Counted from the first letter of the stretch, positions 45,034 through 54,152 are shown. The stretch: 64,000 nt of DNA from an uncultured Stenotrophomonas sp. (GCF_945952405.1 NZ_CAMFIA010000004.1:186001-250000); one strand, 5' to 3'. Notes: generated by a model from the sequence alone, not told the origin. A program made the numbers and translations.

Positions 45034-45981
45034 ATGCCGTTGAACGTCATCGTGGTGATGGACCCCATCGCCCACATCAAGATCGCCAAGGACACCACCT
45101 TCGCCATGCTGCTGGAAGCCCAGCGCCGTGGCCATGCCCTGCATTACGTGCGCCCGGGCGGGTTGGCTCTGGAGGGCGGCGTGGCGGTCGCCCAGACCGC
45201 GCCGCTGCAGGTCCGCGACGACCCCGCCGGCTGGTATGAGCTGGGCGCATTCAGCCGCACCGAGTTCGGCCCCGGCCAGATCGTGCTGATGCGCAAGGAC
45301 CCGCCGGTCGACGCCGAATACCTCTACGACACCCAGGTGCTGGACGTGGCTGCCGCCGCCGGTGCCTGCGTGGTCAACAACCCGCAGGGCCTGCGCGACT
45401 ACAACGAGAAGCTGGCGGCGCTGCTGTTCCCGCAGTGCTGCCCGCCCACCCTGGTCAGCCGCGATGCCAAGGCGCTGAAGGCGTTCGCGCTGGAACATGG
45501 GCAGGCCGTGCTGAAGCCGCTGGACGGCATGGGCGGCCGCTCGATCTTCCGCAGTGGCCAGGGCGATCCGAACCTGAACGTGATCCTGGAAACCCTGACC
45601 GACGGCGGCCGCAAGCTGGCGCTGGCGCAGAAGTTCATTCCGGACATCAGCGCCGGCGACAAGCGCATCCTGCTGGTCGATGGCGAGCCGGTCGACTACT
45701 GCCTGGCGCGCATTCCACAGGGCGACGAGTTCCGCGGCAACCTGGCCGCCGGCGGTCGCGGCGAAGGCCGTCCGCTGAGCGAACGCGACCGCTGGATCGC
45801 CGCCCAGGTCGGCCCGGAAATGAAGCGGCGCGGCATGCGCTTCGTCGGCCTGGACGTGATCGGTGACTACCTGACCGAGGTCAACGTGACCAGCCCGACC
45901 TGCGTCCGCGAGCTGGACGCCCAGTATGGGCTGAACATCGCCGGCACCCTGTTCGACGCCCTCGAGGCCGGCCTGCGCTGA
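45034..45981 (+). CDS. gshB: Glutathione synthetase
   Basis: 315 residues from the ATG at 45034; upstream in-frame sequence is not conserved. ATP-grasp enzyme that joins gamma-glutamylcysteine to glycine. Family blocks are seen: VVMDPIAHIKIAKDTTFAMLLEAQRRGH, LKPLDGMGGRSIFR, GDKRILLVDGEPV, and the C-terminal DVIGDYLTEVNVTSPT. Divergent from pilG. The stop overlaps the tonB start by one base (TGATG). Confidence 0.97.
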   Translation: MPLNVIVVMDPIAHIKIAKDTTFAMLLEAQRRGHALHYVRPGGLALEGGVAVAQTAPLQVRDDPAGWYELGAFSRTEFGPGQIVLMRKDPPVDAEYLYDTQVLDVAAAAGACVVNNPQGLRDYNEKLAALLFPQCCPPTLVSRDAKALKAFALEHGQAVLKPLDGMGGRSIFRSGQGDPNLNVILETLTDGGRKLALAQKFIPDISAGDKRILLVDGEPVDYCLARIPQGDEFRGNLAAGGRGEGRPLSERDRWIAAQVGPEMKRRGMRFVGLDVIGDYLTEVNVTSPTCVRELDAQYGLNIAGTLFDALEAGLR

Positions 45982-46865
45982 TGCCCCCCGCACCTGCCGT
46001 CCTGCCCCCGCCGCCGCGCGAAGCGCAACGGCTGGGGGCGACCATCGCGCTGTCGGTCCTGGTCCACGCCCTGCTCATCCTTGGCGTGGGCTTTGCCGTG
46101 AAGGGCGATGCGCCGCTGGTGCCGACGCTGGAGGTGATCTTCAGCCAGACCCGCACCGCACTGACGCCCAAGCAGGCCGATTTCCTTGCCGCGGCCAACC
46201 AGGAAGGCGGCGGCGAGCACGACCGGGCGCAACGCCCGCGCGACAACCAGGCCGGCATCGTGCCGCAGGCGCAGTCCGGACTCAGCCCGGTTCCGCAGCA
46301 GCGGCAATCGGCCGCGCCGGCACCGCCGCCGCAGGCGCGGGTGGTCAGCAGCCGCAACGGACAGGAGGTGGTGGCGCAGGCGCAGTCGCGGCCGCTGCCG
46401 GAACAGCCCGAACCGGATGCACCGCTGAGCGCGCGCGAGCAGCGCGACGTGGAGATGGCGCGACTGGCCGCCGAAGTGCACCTGCGCTCGGCGCAGTACG
46501 CCAAGCGCCCGAACCGCAAGTTCGTCTCCGCCAGCACGCGTGAATATGCGTATGCCAATTACCTGCGGGCCTGGGTCGACCGCGCCGAGCAGGTCGGCAA
46601 CCTGAACTACCCGGACGAAGCCCGGCAGCGCCGGCTCGGCGGCCAGGTGGTGATCAGCGTGGGCGTGCGCCGCGATGGCAGCGTGGAGAGCAGCCGGATC
46701 CTGCGCTCGAGCGGGACGCCCTTGCTGGATGAGGCGGCGCTGCGGGTGGTGCAGCTGGCGCAGCCGTTCCCGCCACTGCCGAAGACCGAGGATGCGATCG
46801 ATATCCTGCAGGTCACGCGCACCTGGGTGTTCCTGCCGGGCGGCTCGCTGCACGACGACCGCTAG
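45981..46865 (+). CDS. TonB-family energy transducer (TonB3-like)
   Basis: 294 residues. One membrane segment (about 20-40) contains the S-x-x-x-H pair (SVLVHALL) through which TonB meets ExbB/ExbD. A Pro/Gln-rich periplasmic spacer follows, and the C-terminal TonB domain carries YPDEARQRRLGGQVVISVGVRRDGSVES and LDEAALRVVQLAQPFPPLP. Coupled to gshB and divergent from pilG, as tonB3 of P. aeruginosa, which is needed for twitching motility. Which receptors it serves is unknown. Confidence 0.9.
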   Translation: MPPAPAVLPPPPREAQRLGATIALSVLVHALLILGVGFAVKGDAPLVPTLEVIFSQTRTALTPKQADFLAAANQEGGGEHDRAQRPRDNQAGIVPQAQSGLSPVPQQRQSAAPAPPPQARVVSSRNGQEVVAQAQSRPLPEQPEPDAPLSAREQRDVEMARLAAEVHLRSAQYAKRPNRKFVSASTREYAYANYLRAWVDRAEQVGNLNYPDEARQRRLGGQVVISVGVRRDGSVESSRILRSSGTPLLDEAALRVVQLAQPFPPLPKTEDAIDILQVTRTWVFLPGGSLHDDR

Positions 46866-47051
46866 GGGGTGTTGCCCGGGCCTGCGGCCCGGAACCCGCT
46901 GGAGGCAACGGCCACAGCCGGAGCAACAGCAACCGCGGGCTTCCTGAGGGATGGCGGGACACTGTGGGTTTGCGGGGCCGCCATGAACCCACCTCGCCCG
47001 GCCAAGCGCGGCTTCTGCTCTTGCCTTCAGCGACCAACCCCGCCGAGAGGC
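46866..47051. repeat. Long intergenic repeat element, copy with GGGTTTGCGG core
   Basis: The gap between the convergent tonB and tsaB genes. It opens with a CCGGGCC/GGCCCGG hairpin (46876-46892), which may end tonB transcription. The middle (AGCAACAGCAACC, then TGGCGGGACACTGTGGGTTTGCGG) is alike in order and wording to 49860-49955, so both seem to be copies of one element. Confidence 0.6.
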
Positions 47052-47765
47052 TCAGCCGTTGGCCTTCGCCTTCGCCTCGCGCGCGGCCTGCTGCTCGACC
47101 AGGGTCAGTGCCACGTTGTCGCGCAGGTAGGCCGGCTCGACCTTCTCCGGGGCGATCGCCTCGCCTCGCGCGAACGCCGGCACCGCCAGCGCCAGCACGT
47201 CCGACGCCCGCGGCAGCGCCGCGCCATCGAAGCCACGCAGGCCGGCGCCCAGCTGCGAAACCAAAGCACCTTCCGCCGCAGCGAAACCGGTGCCGACACC
47301 ATAGGCCTGCAGGCCATCCGGCAGCGCCACCGCCGCCGGCGCACACACGCGCTCGGCATCGCGTGCGACCGGCAGGCCATCCACGCGCTCGAAGCGTGCG
47401 ACGTACAGTTCACCCATGCGGGCATCGATCGCCGAGAGGATCTGCGTTTCGTCCGCCGGCGCGCGCAGCGCCAGCACCTGCAGCGTCGACACCGGCAGCA
47501 GCGGGCGGTCCAGCGCCAACGCGATGCCCTGGGCAATGGCAATCGCCAGGCGTACGCCGGTGAACGCACCGGGGCCACGACTGAGTGCGATGCCGTCGAG
47601 CTGACGGCGGCCGATGCCGGCCTCGGCCAGCAGCGCCTCGGCCCACGGCAGGCTCAGCTCGGCATGCCGGCGCGGGGCGATCTCGAAACGTTCCAGGACC
47701 TGCCCATCGACATGCAGGGCAACGGAACAGGCTTCGGTGGCGGTTTCAAAGGCAAGCAGTTTCAT
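47052..47765 (-). CDS. tsaB: tRNA threonylcarbamoyladenosine protein TsaB
   Basis: 237 residues. ASKHA-type fold; the N-terminal MKLLAFETATEACSVAL and the ALSRGPGAFTGVRLAIAIAQGIALAL block are those of TsaB. It forms a complex with TsaD and TsaE that makes the t6A37 modification in ANN-reading tRNAs. It begins 9 bases after the helicase gene, the same pair order as in many gammaproteobacteria (yoaA-tsaB). Confidence 0.95.
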   Translation of the reverse strand: MKLLAFETATEACSVALHVDGQVLERFEIAPRRHAELSLPWAEALLAEAGIGRRQLDGIALSRGPGAFTGVRLAIAIAQGIALALDRPLLPVSTLQVLALRAPADETQILSAIDARMGELYVARFERVDGLPVARDAERVCAPAAVALPDGLQAYGVGTGFAAAEGALVSQLGAGLRGFDGAALPRASDVLALAVPAFARGEAIAPEKVEPAYLRDNVALTLVEQQAAREAKAKANG

Positions 47766-47774
47766 CGGATCAGG

Positions 47775-49820
47775 TCAGAACAGGGGGAACGTGGCGCCGG
47801 GTGCCGGTTGCGGACCCGGCGCAGCGGTGGCCGCAACGGCATCATCGGCCACGGGAGCCCATTGTGGCGTAAAGAAGGCCTGCACATCGGCCAGCTGGCG
47901 GGTACGCCGGAAGGGCGGCAGCGAATCGAGGAAGACCCGGCCGTAGCCGCGGTTGAGCAGGCGCGGGTCGCACAGCACCAGCACGCCGCGATCGCTCTCG
48001 CTGCGGATCAGCCGGCCAACGCCCTGCTTCAGGGCGATCACCGCCTGCGGCAACTGCTCGTCGCGGAACGGGTTGCCGCCCTGGCCCCGGATCGCCTCCA
48101 GCCGCGCCTCGTAGACCGGGTCGTCAGGGGCCGCGAACGGCAGCTTGTCGATCACCACCACGCTCAGCGCTTCGCCGACCACGTCCACGCCTTCGCGGAA
48201 ACTGGCCGAGCCGAGCAGCACACCATTGCCGGAGTCGCGGAATCGCTGCAGCAGCGTCGCGCGCGGGGCCTCGCCCTGCACGAACAACGGCCATGGCCCG
48301 TCGCGCAATGCCTCGGCCGCCTCGCGCAGGGCGCGGTGCGAGGCAAACAGCAGGAACGCCCTGCCCTGCGACGCCTGCAGGACCGGCCGCAGGACCTGGA
48401 TCAGCGCGGTTCCAAAACCGCGCGCGGCCGGATCGGGCAGGCCCTCGGGCAGATAACACAGCGCCTGCTCCGGCCAGTTGAAGGGGCTCGGCTGGACCAG
48501 CGTGTGGGGATCGTCCAGGCCCAGGCGCGTGGCAATGTGGTCAAAGCCACCCCCGACGGTCAACGTGGCCGAGGTGAACACCCAGGCTGCACGACTGCGC
48601 TCGCGGTGCTCGCGCAACGGCCCGGACACATCCATCGGGGTGCGCTGGCAGCGGAAACCGCGCGGGGTGAGCTCGTACCACAGCACATCGGCAGCGGCGC
48701 TGACCTGCGCCGGGTCGCTGTCGAAATCCAGGGCCGGCTCATCATCGCCCAGCCAGCGGCCAAGCCGCGAGACCGCTTCGCGCGCCCGCGCATGGCAGGC
48801 GTCCAGGCCAGCCGCCGCTTCGCGCAAGGGCTGCAGCGCCTGCTCCAGCGTCATCAGGCCGGCCATCACCGTATCGAAGCCGTCACGCACCTGGGGCATC
48901 GCCAGCGCACGCCAGTGCGTGCCGCGCGACGGCAGCCCGTCCATTGCCAAGCGCAACGCCAGCAAGGCCTGCTGCAGCTGATCGACCGGTTCCTGCAGGG
49001 CCGATTGCGCGCCCCCCACGCCGCGCGCTTCAGCCAGGCAGTCGCGGCCCAGCTCCTGCCACGGGCGCATGCCGAAGCCCTCGCCGAAGAACTGCGCGGC
49101 CAGCTCAGGCAACTGGTGCGCCTCGTCGATGACGAAGGCCTGCGCGCCTGGCAGCAGCTCGCCGAACCCGTCCTGCTTCAGTGCCAGGTCGGCCAACAGC
49201 AGGTGATGGTTGACCACCACCACGTCTGCGGCCTGCGCGCGTTGCCGCGCACGCACCACGAAGCAGTCATCCCAGAACGGGCAGTCGGTGCCCAGGCAGT
49301 TGTCGACGGTGGAGGTGACCATCGGCAGCAACGGAGAGTCATCGGCCAGCCCCTCCAGCTCGGCGATGTCACCGAACTCCGAGCGCCCGGACCAGGCCAG
49401 GATGCGCTGGAACTGCGCCGCCTGTTCGGGGCTGGAGAACCGGGGCTCGCCGCGCGCCTGCTGCAGGCGGTAGCGGCACAGGTAATTCGCGCGTCCCTTC
49501 AGCAATGCGCTGCGCAGGCCAACACCCAGTGCCTGGCGCACGCGCGGCAGATCGCGGTGGTAGAGCTGGTCCTGCAGCGCGCGGGTGCCGGTGGAGATGA
49601 TGGTCCGCAGCCCGGACAGCAGCACCGGCACCAGATAGGCGAAGGTCTTGCCGGTTCCCGTGCCGGCCTCGGCCAGCAGCAGATCGCGCTGCTGCAGCGA
49701 ATCGGCGATGGCTTCGGTCAGGCGCAGTTGGGCCGGGCGCGGCACGAACGCGTCCAGGTGCGAGGCGAGCGCGCCGCCGTCGCTGAGGGCTTCGCGGCTG
49801 GCATGAACAAGGTCGGACAT
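47775..49820 (-). CDS. yoaA: YoaA/DinG-type ATP-dependent DNA helicase with Fe-S cluster
   Basis: 681 residues from the ATG at 49820; upstream in-frame sequence lies in a repeat. XPD-like superfamily-2 helicase. Walker A AEAGTGTGKT (residues 50-59); DEAH box in VIDEAHQLPE. The four cysteines of the 4Fe-4S domain are C115, C175, C180 and C186 (LCRY, NCLGTDCPFWDDC). The C-terminal motif VGRLIRSESDRGVLVLCDPR is conserved. It unwinds DNA in the 5'-3' direction and is linked to replication-fork repair. The pairing with tsaB favours YoaA over DinG. Confidence 0.93.
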   Translation of the reverse strand: MSDLVHASREALSDGGALASHLDAFVPRPAQLRLTEAIADSLQQRDLLLAEAGTGTGKTFAYLVPVLLSGLRTIISTGTRALQDQLYHRDLPRVRQALGVGLRSALLKGRANYLCRYRLQQARGEPRFSSPEQAAQFQRILAWSGRSEFGDIAELEGLADDSPLLPMVTSTVDNCLGTDCPFWDDCFVVRARQRAQAADVVVVNHHLLLADLALKQDGFGELLPGAQAFVIDEAHQLPELAAQFFGEGFGMRPWQELGRDCLAEARGVGGAQSALQEPVDQLQQALLALRLAMDGLPSRGTHWRALAMPQVRDGFDTVMAGLMTLEQALQPLREAAAGLDACHARAREAVSRLGRWLGDDEPALDFDSDPAQVSAAADVLWYELTPRGFRCQRTPMDVSGPLREHRERSRAAWVFTSATLTVGGGFDHIATRLGLDDPHTLVQPSPFNWPEQALCYLPEGLPDPAARGFGTALIQVLRPVLQASQGRAFLLFASHRALREAAEALRDGPWPLFVQGEAPRATLLQRFRDSGNGVLLGSASFREGVDVVGEALSVVVIDKLPFAAPDDPVYEARLEAIRGQGGNPFRDEQLPQAVIALKQGVGRLIRSESDRGVLVLCDPRLLNRGYGRVFLDSLPPFRRTRQLADVQAFFTPQWAPVADDAVAATAAPGPQPAPGATFPLF

Positions 49821-49830
49821 CAGGCAGGAA

Positions 49831-50039
49831 GGATACCCGGCCGGGCGCTGCCCGGCACCCGTTTCAAGCCAGAGCCACAGCAACGGCAACGGCGTTCTTG
49901 GCTCTGGGCTGTACTGGAGACTGGCGGGGGACTGCGGGTTTACGGCGTGTCCTGCACGCCCCACCCACCCGGCCCATCACCCGCATCCATCAGCGCGCGC
50001 GCGCCGCAGAGGGGGCAGCGCCCGATGGAGGGGAACACC
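49831..50039. repeat. Long intergenic repeat element, copy with GGGTTTACGG core
   Basis: The gap between yoaA and the lipoprotein gene. It has a CCGGGC/GCCCGG hairpin (49841-49855), a longer pair CCAGAGCC/GGCTCTGG (49869-49876, 49900-49907), and a 17-base core at 49939-49955 that recurs on the opposite strand at 5027-5043. Confidence 0.65.
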
Positions 50040-50576
50040 TCAGTACCGCTTGATTCCCGGCACCGTGCAGCCTTCCAGCTGTGCGTGCGCCGACACCGCA
50101 TTTTCCTTCTCGCCACGTGCCAGGCGCGACTGTTCGATCGTCGCCCAGTGCCGGCGGCACAGCGGCCCGGTCTTCGAGCCCAGATCGATCGCCTTGCGTG
50201 CGAACGTTTCCGCCTGCGCCCACTGGCCCTGCAGCAGGGCCAGCTCGGCACGCTCCTGCAGCACCGCCGGATCACCGGCCACGATCTCCAGCGCATGGTC
50301 AAGGCTGCTGGCGGCGCCAGCCAGATCCTGCGCCTGGCGCTGCGCCTGTGCGGTCAGCCGCAGGTCTTCCACCTGCGAATCACGCAACGGCTGTACCGAC
50401 AGCTCCTTGTCGTCCGGACCGGCGGCGGCGTCCACCGCGGCCAGGCGCTGCGCCGGCGTAGTGGTATCGACCGGCTTGACCACCGGCGGTGCACTGCTCA
50501 CGCAGGCGACCAGGGCCAGGCTGAGGCCGGTCAAGGCCAGGGGCTGCAGCAGGGATCGCATGTTCATCGGCATCAT
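50040..50576 (-). CDS. TPR-like lipoprotein, probable PBP1b activator LpoP
   Basis: 178 residues at most; the signal sequence is best read from Met6 (MRSLLQPLALTGLSLALVAC), ending in an LVAC lipobox. A short Pro-rich spacer (SAPPVVKPVDTTTP) leads to a helical TPR-like domain (about 75-160): LDHALEIVAGDPAVLQERAELALLQGQWAQAETFARKAIDLG. It is predicted to sit on the outer membrane. The gene overlaps the mrcB stop by four bases. In P. aeruginosa LpoP, a TPR lipoprotein encoded next to PBP1b, activates that enzyme; the same order and build here make it the likely counterpart. Confidence 0.8.
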   Translation of the reverse strand: MMPMNMRSLLQPLALTGLSLALVACVSSAPPVVKPVDTTTPAQRLAAVDAAAGPDDKELSVQPLRDSQVEDLRLTAQAQRQAQDLAGAASSLDHALEIVAGDPAVLQERAELALLQGQWAQAETFARKAIDLGSKTGPLCRRHWATIEQSRLARGEKENAVSAHAQLEGCTVPGIKRY

Positions 50577-53014
50577 CGGCTTGGTGGAGGAGTGGCCGCG
50601 GCGGGGGCCGCAGCAGGTTCAGCAGGGGCTTCCGGCTTGCGGTCCAGGCCGAACCAGCTGCGCCAGCCACCGCCTTCGCCTTCGCTACCGCCCTGCCCGT
50701 CCGGCGCCGCCGCCGGCGCACACGGCGCATAGGCCGGCGCATAGCCCACCACGAACGGGAAGCGACGCGCCCCCGGGCAGCCGTCATCGGTGGTGTTGAG
50801 GCCGGTGGGCGCCACCGACTGCCAGTCCAGGCCCTTGTTGCTGACTCGCAGCGGCGCGCTCGGCAGGCGCTGGAAGATACCCGACCACACCCGCATCGCG
50901 CCGGTGGCGCCATACAGGCCGGCCTGCTCGTTCTGGTCGTTGCCGATCCAGATCACCGCCAGGTGATCGCCGGTGTAGCCGGCGTACCAGCTGTCGCGGC
51001 CATCGTTGGTGGTGCCGGTCTTGCCTGCCGGCTGCAGGCGGCCCAGGCCATCGGCGTTCAGGCGCTGCGCGGTGCCGCTGGCCACCACCTGCTGCAGGCC
51101 GACGCTGATCAGGTTGGCGGCGATCGAATCGCCCTCCTGCGCCGGTGCCGGGGTCTTGTCATAGCGCTTGAGCAGCTTGCCCTGCGGATCAAGCACGCCA
51201 CGCACCGCGTGCAACGGCTGGATCTCGCCGCCGGACGCCAGGAACTGGTACAGCTGCGCCATCGCGTACGGGCTCTGGTCGGTCGAGCCGAGGATCACCG
51301 CCGGATTCGCTTCGGCCTTGATGCCGGCCAGGACGTGGATCAGCTGGGTCACGCGCTCCGGCCCGACCTGCATGCCCACGCGCACCGTGGCCTGGTTGTA
51401 GGAATGGGCCAACGCATCGATCAGGCGCACCGTGCCATGGCTGCGGTTGTCGGCGTTGCCCGGATTCCAGTTGCGGCCACGGCCAAGCTGCACGGTCACC
51501 GGTGAATCATCGACCCAGCTGGCCAGCGAGTAGCGATCCGGCTGTGCCAGTGCCAACAGGTACACGAACGGCTTCAGCAGCGAACCGACCGGACGCTGTG
51601 CCTCGATCGCGCGGTTGAAGCCCACTTCGGAGACTTCACGGCTGCCGATCACCGCCAGCACATCACCGTTGTGCACATCGGTCAGCACCATGCCGGCCTG
51701 CAGCTCGGGGCGACGCTTGCTCTCCAGCGACTTGATGGTGCGGGTCACCGCACCCTCGGCATACGCCTGCGCGGACGGCGACATGCCGGTCATCACGCTC
51801 AGGCCGGCGCCCTGCAGTGCCGATTCCGGATAGTCATGGCCGAGCTGGCGGCGGACCAGGTCGACGTAGGCCGGGAAACGATTGGCGGCCACCAGGCCCG
51901 GGGCCTTGGGCACGCCCAGCGGGGCCTTCAGCGCACGCTGGTACTCGGCGTCATCGATCAGCGTGGCCTCATGCAGCTTGCCAAGCACGAAGTTGCGGCG
52001 ATCCAGCGCGCGTTCCGGGTTGCGCCGCGGGTCGTAGAAGGACGGGCCCTTGACCAGCCCGATCAGCAGCGCGATCTGCTCGGTTTCCAGCGACGACAGG
52101 TCGCGGCCGAACCAGAACTCGGCGCCGGACGACATGCCGTGGATGGCCTGGCTGCCACGCTGGCCCAGGTACACCTGGTTGAGGTACGCCTCGAAGATGG
52201 TGCGCTTGTCGTAGCGCGCCTCCATGATCAGCGCGTACAGCACTTCGTTGAACTTGCGGGTGACGGTCTGTTCCTTGCCGATGCCGAGCAGGCCGCTGCG
52301 GGCCAGCTGCTGGGTCAGCGTGGAGGCGCCCTGGCGGCTCTGGCCGCCGGAGCGGAGGGTCACCCACACCGCACGCGCGATGCCGGACAGATCGATGCCG
52401 TGGTGGCGGTTGAAGTCCTTGTCCTCGACCGCCTGCAGGCCGGTCACCAGCAGGTCCGGCGCCTCATCCATGCGGATCAGGCGGCGTTCTTCCTGCTTCT
52501 GCCCGTACAGCGTGGCGATGCGTGCGGGATCCAGCCGCGCGGCCTTCAGCGCCTTGCGGTTGTCGGCATCGCGCAGCGAAGCGACCGCACCGTCGGCCAG
52601 CGACAGCTCAAGCCGGCGCGCAGCCACCCGGCCATCGACATCGCTGTAGCCGCGGCTGGAGATGACGAAACGGCCGCCGTTCACCGCATAGGTTGCCGGC
52701 TCCTTGCCCTGCCCGTCATCACGGTAGGCGGACGCGGCCAGCTCGGTCTTCAGGGTCGCCGCGTCCATCGCCTTGCCGGGCGTGAGCACCAGCGGGCGGG
52801 CATACACACGGGTCGGGATCTGCCAGCGCAGCTCACCGAAGCGCTGGGTCACCTGCTGGTTCAGGTACAGCGTATAGGGAATCAGGAAACCCAATCCCAA
52901 CGCGACCGCAGCCATGCTCCAGGTGATCAGGCGACGCCGCCACAGCGGGCTGTCGTCCTGCTGGTCGTCGTCGTCGAAATCGTCGATGTCGTCGGAATCG
53001 TAGCGTCGGGGCAC
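50573..53014 (-). CDS. mrcB: Penicillin-binding protein 1B
   Basis: 813 residues. An acidic cytoplasmic head (DSDDIDDFDDDDQQDD) precedes one membrane segment (about 28-50). Then come the UB2H-like linker, a GT51 domain with catalytic E197 in VEDKDFNRHHGID and the GQSRQGASTLTQQLAR motif, and the transpeptidase with SLLK near residue 478, SYN in HSYNQAT and KTGT near 666. The C-terminal tail is Ala/Pro-rich. A bifunctional enzyme of peptidoglycan synthesis. It is coupled to the TPR lipoprotein gene. The shorter mtgA at 6843 is a second glycosyltransferase. Confidence 0.96.
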   Translation of the reverse strand: MPRRYDSDDIDDFDDDDQQDDSPLWRRRLITWSMAAVALGLGFLIPYTLYLNQQVTQRFGELRWQIPTRVYARPLVLTPGKAMDAATLKTELAASAYRDDGQGKEPATYAVNGGRFVISSRGYSDVDGRVAARRLELSLADGAVASLRDADNRKALKAARLDPARIATLYGQKQEERRLIRMDEAPDLLVTGLQAVEDKDFNRHHGIDLSGIARAVWVTLRSGGQSRQGASTLTQQLARSGLLGIGKEQTVTRKFNEVLYALIMEARYDKRTIFEAYLNQVYLGQRGSQAIHGMSSGAEFWFGRDLSSLETEQIALLIGLVKGPSFYDPRRNPERALDRRNFVLGKLHEATLIDDAEYQRALKAPLGVPKAPGLVAANRFPAYVDLVRRQLGHDYPESALQGAGLSVMTGMSPSAQAYAEGAVTRTIKSLESKRRPELQAGMVLTDVHNGDVLAVIGSREVSEVGFNRAIEAQRPVGSLLKPFVYLLALAQPDRYSLASWVDDSPVTVQLGRGRNWNPGNADNRSHGTVRLIDALAHSYNQATVRVGMQVGPERVTQLIHVLAGIKAEANPAVILGSTDQSPYAMAQLYQFLASGGEIQPLHAVRGVLDPQGKLLKRYDKTPAPAQEGDSIAANLISVGLQQVVASGTAQRLNADGLGRLQPAGKTGTTNDGRDSWYAGYTGDHLAVIWIGNDQNEQAGLYGATGAMRVWSGIFQRLPSAPLRVSNKGLDWQSVAPTGLNTTDDGCPGARRFPFVVGYAPAYAPCAPAAAPDGQGGSEGEGGGWRSWFGLDRKPEAPAEPAAAPAAATPPPSR

Positions 53015-53042
53015 TGGGGATGCAGGCAGGTAGGGTCTGGCG

Positions 53043-53048
53043 AGTCTA
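53043..53048 (-). promoter_or_regulatory. Weak -10-like box upstream of mrcB
   Basis: Minus-strand TAGACT, 29 bases before the mrcB ATG; 4 of 6, no -35. Confidence 0.2.
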
Positions 53049-53099
53049 ACGCAGGCGCCGTGGCGGCTGGCAGGCGATGGCCTGCGGTTTCACTGCAGT

Positions 53100-54152
53100 T
53101 CAAGCAGGGCGCGGCGCCCGCCGGCCTGCGGCGGCCCCGGCCAGCGCGGCCCGGATGCCCTTCCAGCCGGCCCCGGCCAGGCAGACATTGGCCAGCCGCG
53201 CGATCAACCGCGGGGCGTCATGGGCGATCCAGCGTGCCCGCACATCCACGCGGCGGTACAGCTGCAGCCGCGACCAGGCCATGCGCCAGGCCAGCGCCTG
53301 CAGCCCCTGGAAGCGCTCCGGCGCCACCACCACGCCGCGCTGGCGCAGCAGCGCATCGAGCGCCAGCAGGCGCCCGGCCGTGCGTTGCCGCGCCTGTGCG
53401 TCGAACAGGTCCAGATGGCGCAGGCGCTGCATGAAACTACGGCGGCTGGCCCCGATCTGGTTGTTGCCATGCTGGCGGTAGTCGATGGTCGGCTCGGCCA
53501 GCATGTCCAGGCCGCCGCGCAGCGATGCGTGTACCGCCAGCCATTCGTCGTGGCTCCAGCCCGGCGGCACCGGCAGCGATCCCTCCAGCAGGCTGCGACG
53601 CAGCGCGCAGGTGGCGCCGGTGATGAAGTTGCGCAGCAGGATCGCGTCGATCGCAAGGCCCGAGCGTTCCAGCTCCACCTCGGCCGGGTGCACCACCAGT
53701 ACTTCCAGCAGGCGCGAGCCCATCGGTGCGCCCTGCGCATCCACCAGCCGCGCGTCGCTGTGCAGCAACAACAGCGCCGGATCGGCCTGGAAGCGCTGCA
53801 CGTAGCTGCGCACACGCCCCGCATGCCAGACATCATCCTGGTCACACAGGAACAGGATATCGGCCTGGCAGCGCTGCAGCGCATCGGCGAAATTGCGCAC
53901 ATAGCCGAGATTGCGCGCGTGCTGGACGATCTCGACCCGGATGCCCTGCGCCTGCGCGCGTGGCACGAAGGCCTGCAGCAGCTGCAGGGTCTGGTCGCTG
54001 GAGCCGTCGTCGCCGATCACCACTTCGTGCACCGGCAGATCCTGCTCCAGGATGCTGTCCAGCTGCGCCTGCAGGTAGCGCGCACCGTTGTAGGTGCACA
54101 GCGCAACGCCAATGCGTTCGGCAGGGGCCGATCGGGATGGCGCGTCAGGCAT
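53100..54152 (-). CDS. Family 2 glycosyltransferase, rhamnosyltransferase-like
   Basis: 350 residues. GT-A domain with ALCTYNGARYLQAQLDSILEQ, the IGDDGSSDQT motif and FLCDQDDVW, the pattern seen in RfbN-like and other rhamnosyltransferases of surface polysaccharide synthesis. The C-terminal 100 residues are helical and basic, with no certain membrane segment. No other polysaccharide gene lies beside it, so its product is unknown. Confidence 0.85.
   Translation of the reverse strand: MPDAPSRSAPAERIGVALCTYNGARYLQAQLDSILEQDLPVHEVVIGDDGSSDQTLQLLQAFVPRAQAQGIRVEIVQHARNLGYVRNFADALQRCQADILFLCDQDDVWHAGRVRSYVQRFQADPALLLLHSDARLVDAQGAPMGSRLLEVLVVHPAEVELERSGLAIDAILLRNFITGATCALRRSLLEGSLPVPPGWSHDEWLAVHASLRGGLDMLAEPTIDYRQHGNNQIGASRRSFMQRLRHLDLFDAQARQRTAGRLLALDALLRQRGVVVAPERFQGLQALAWRMAWSRLQLYRRVDVRARWIAHDAPRLIARLANVCLAGAGWKGIRAALAGAAAGRRAPRPA

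Noticed and set aside
46869..50732. 1287-codon plus-strand frame opposite tsaB, yoaA and the lipoprotein gene
   Set aside because: It spans three supported minus-strand genes and two repeat-filled gaps; no protein family is seen.
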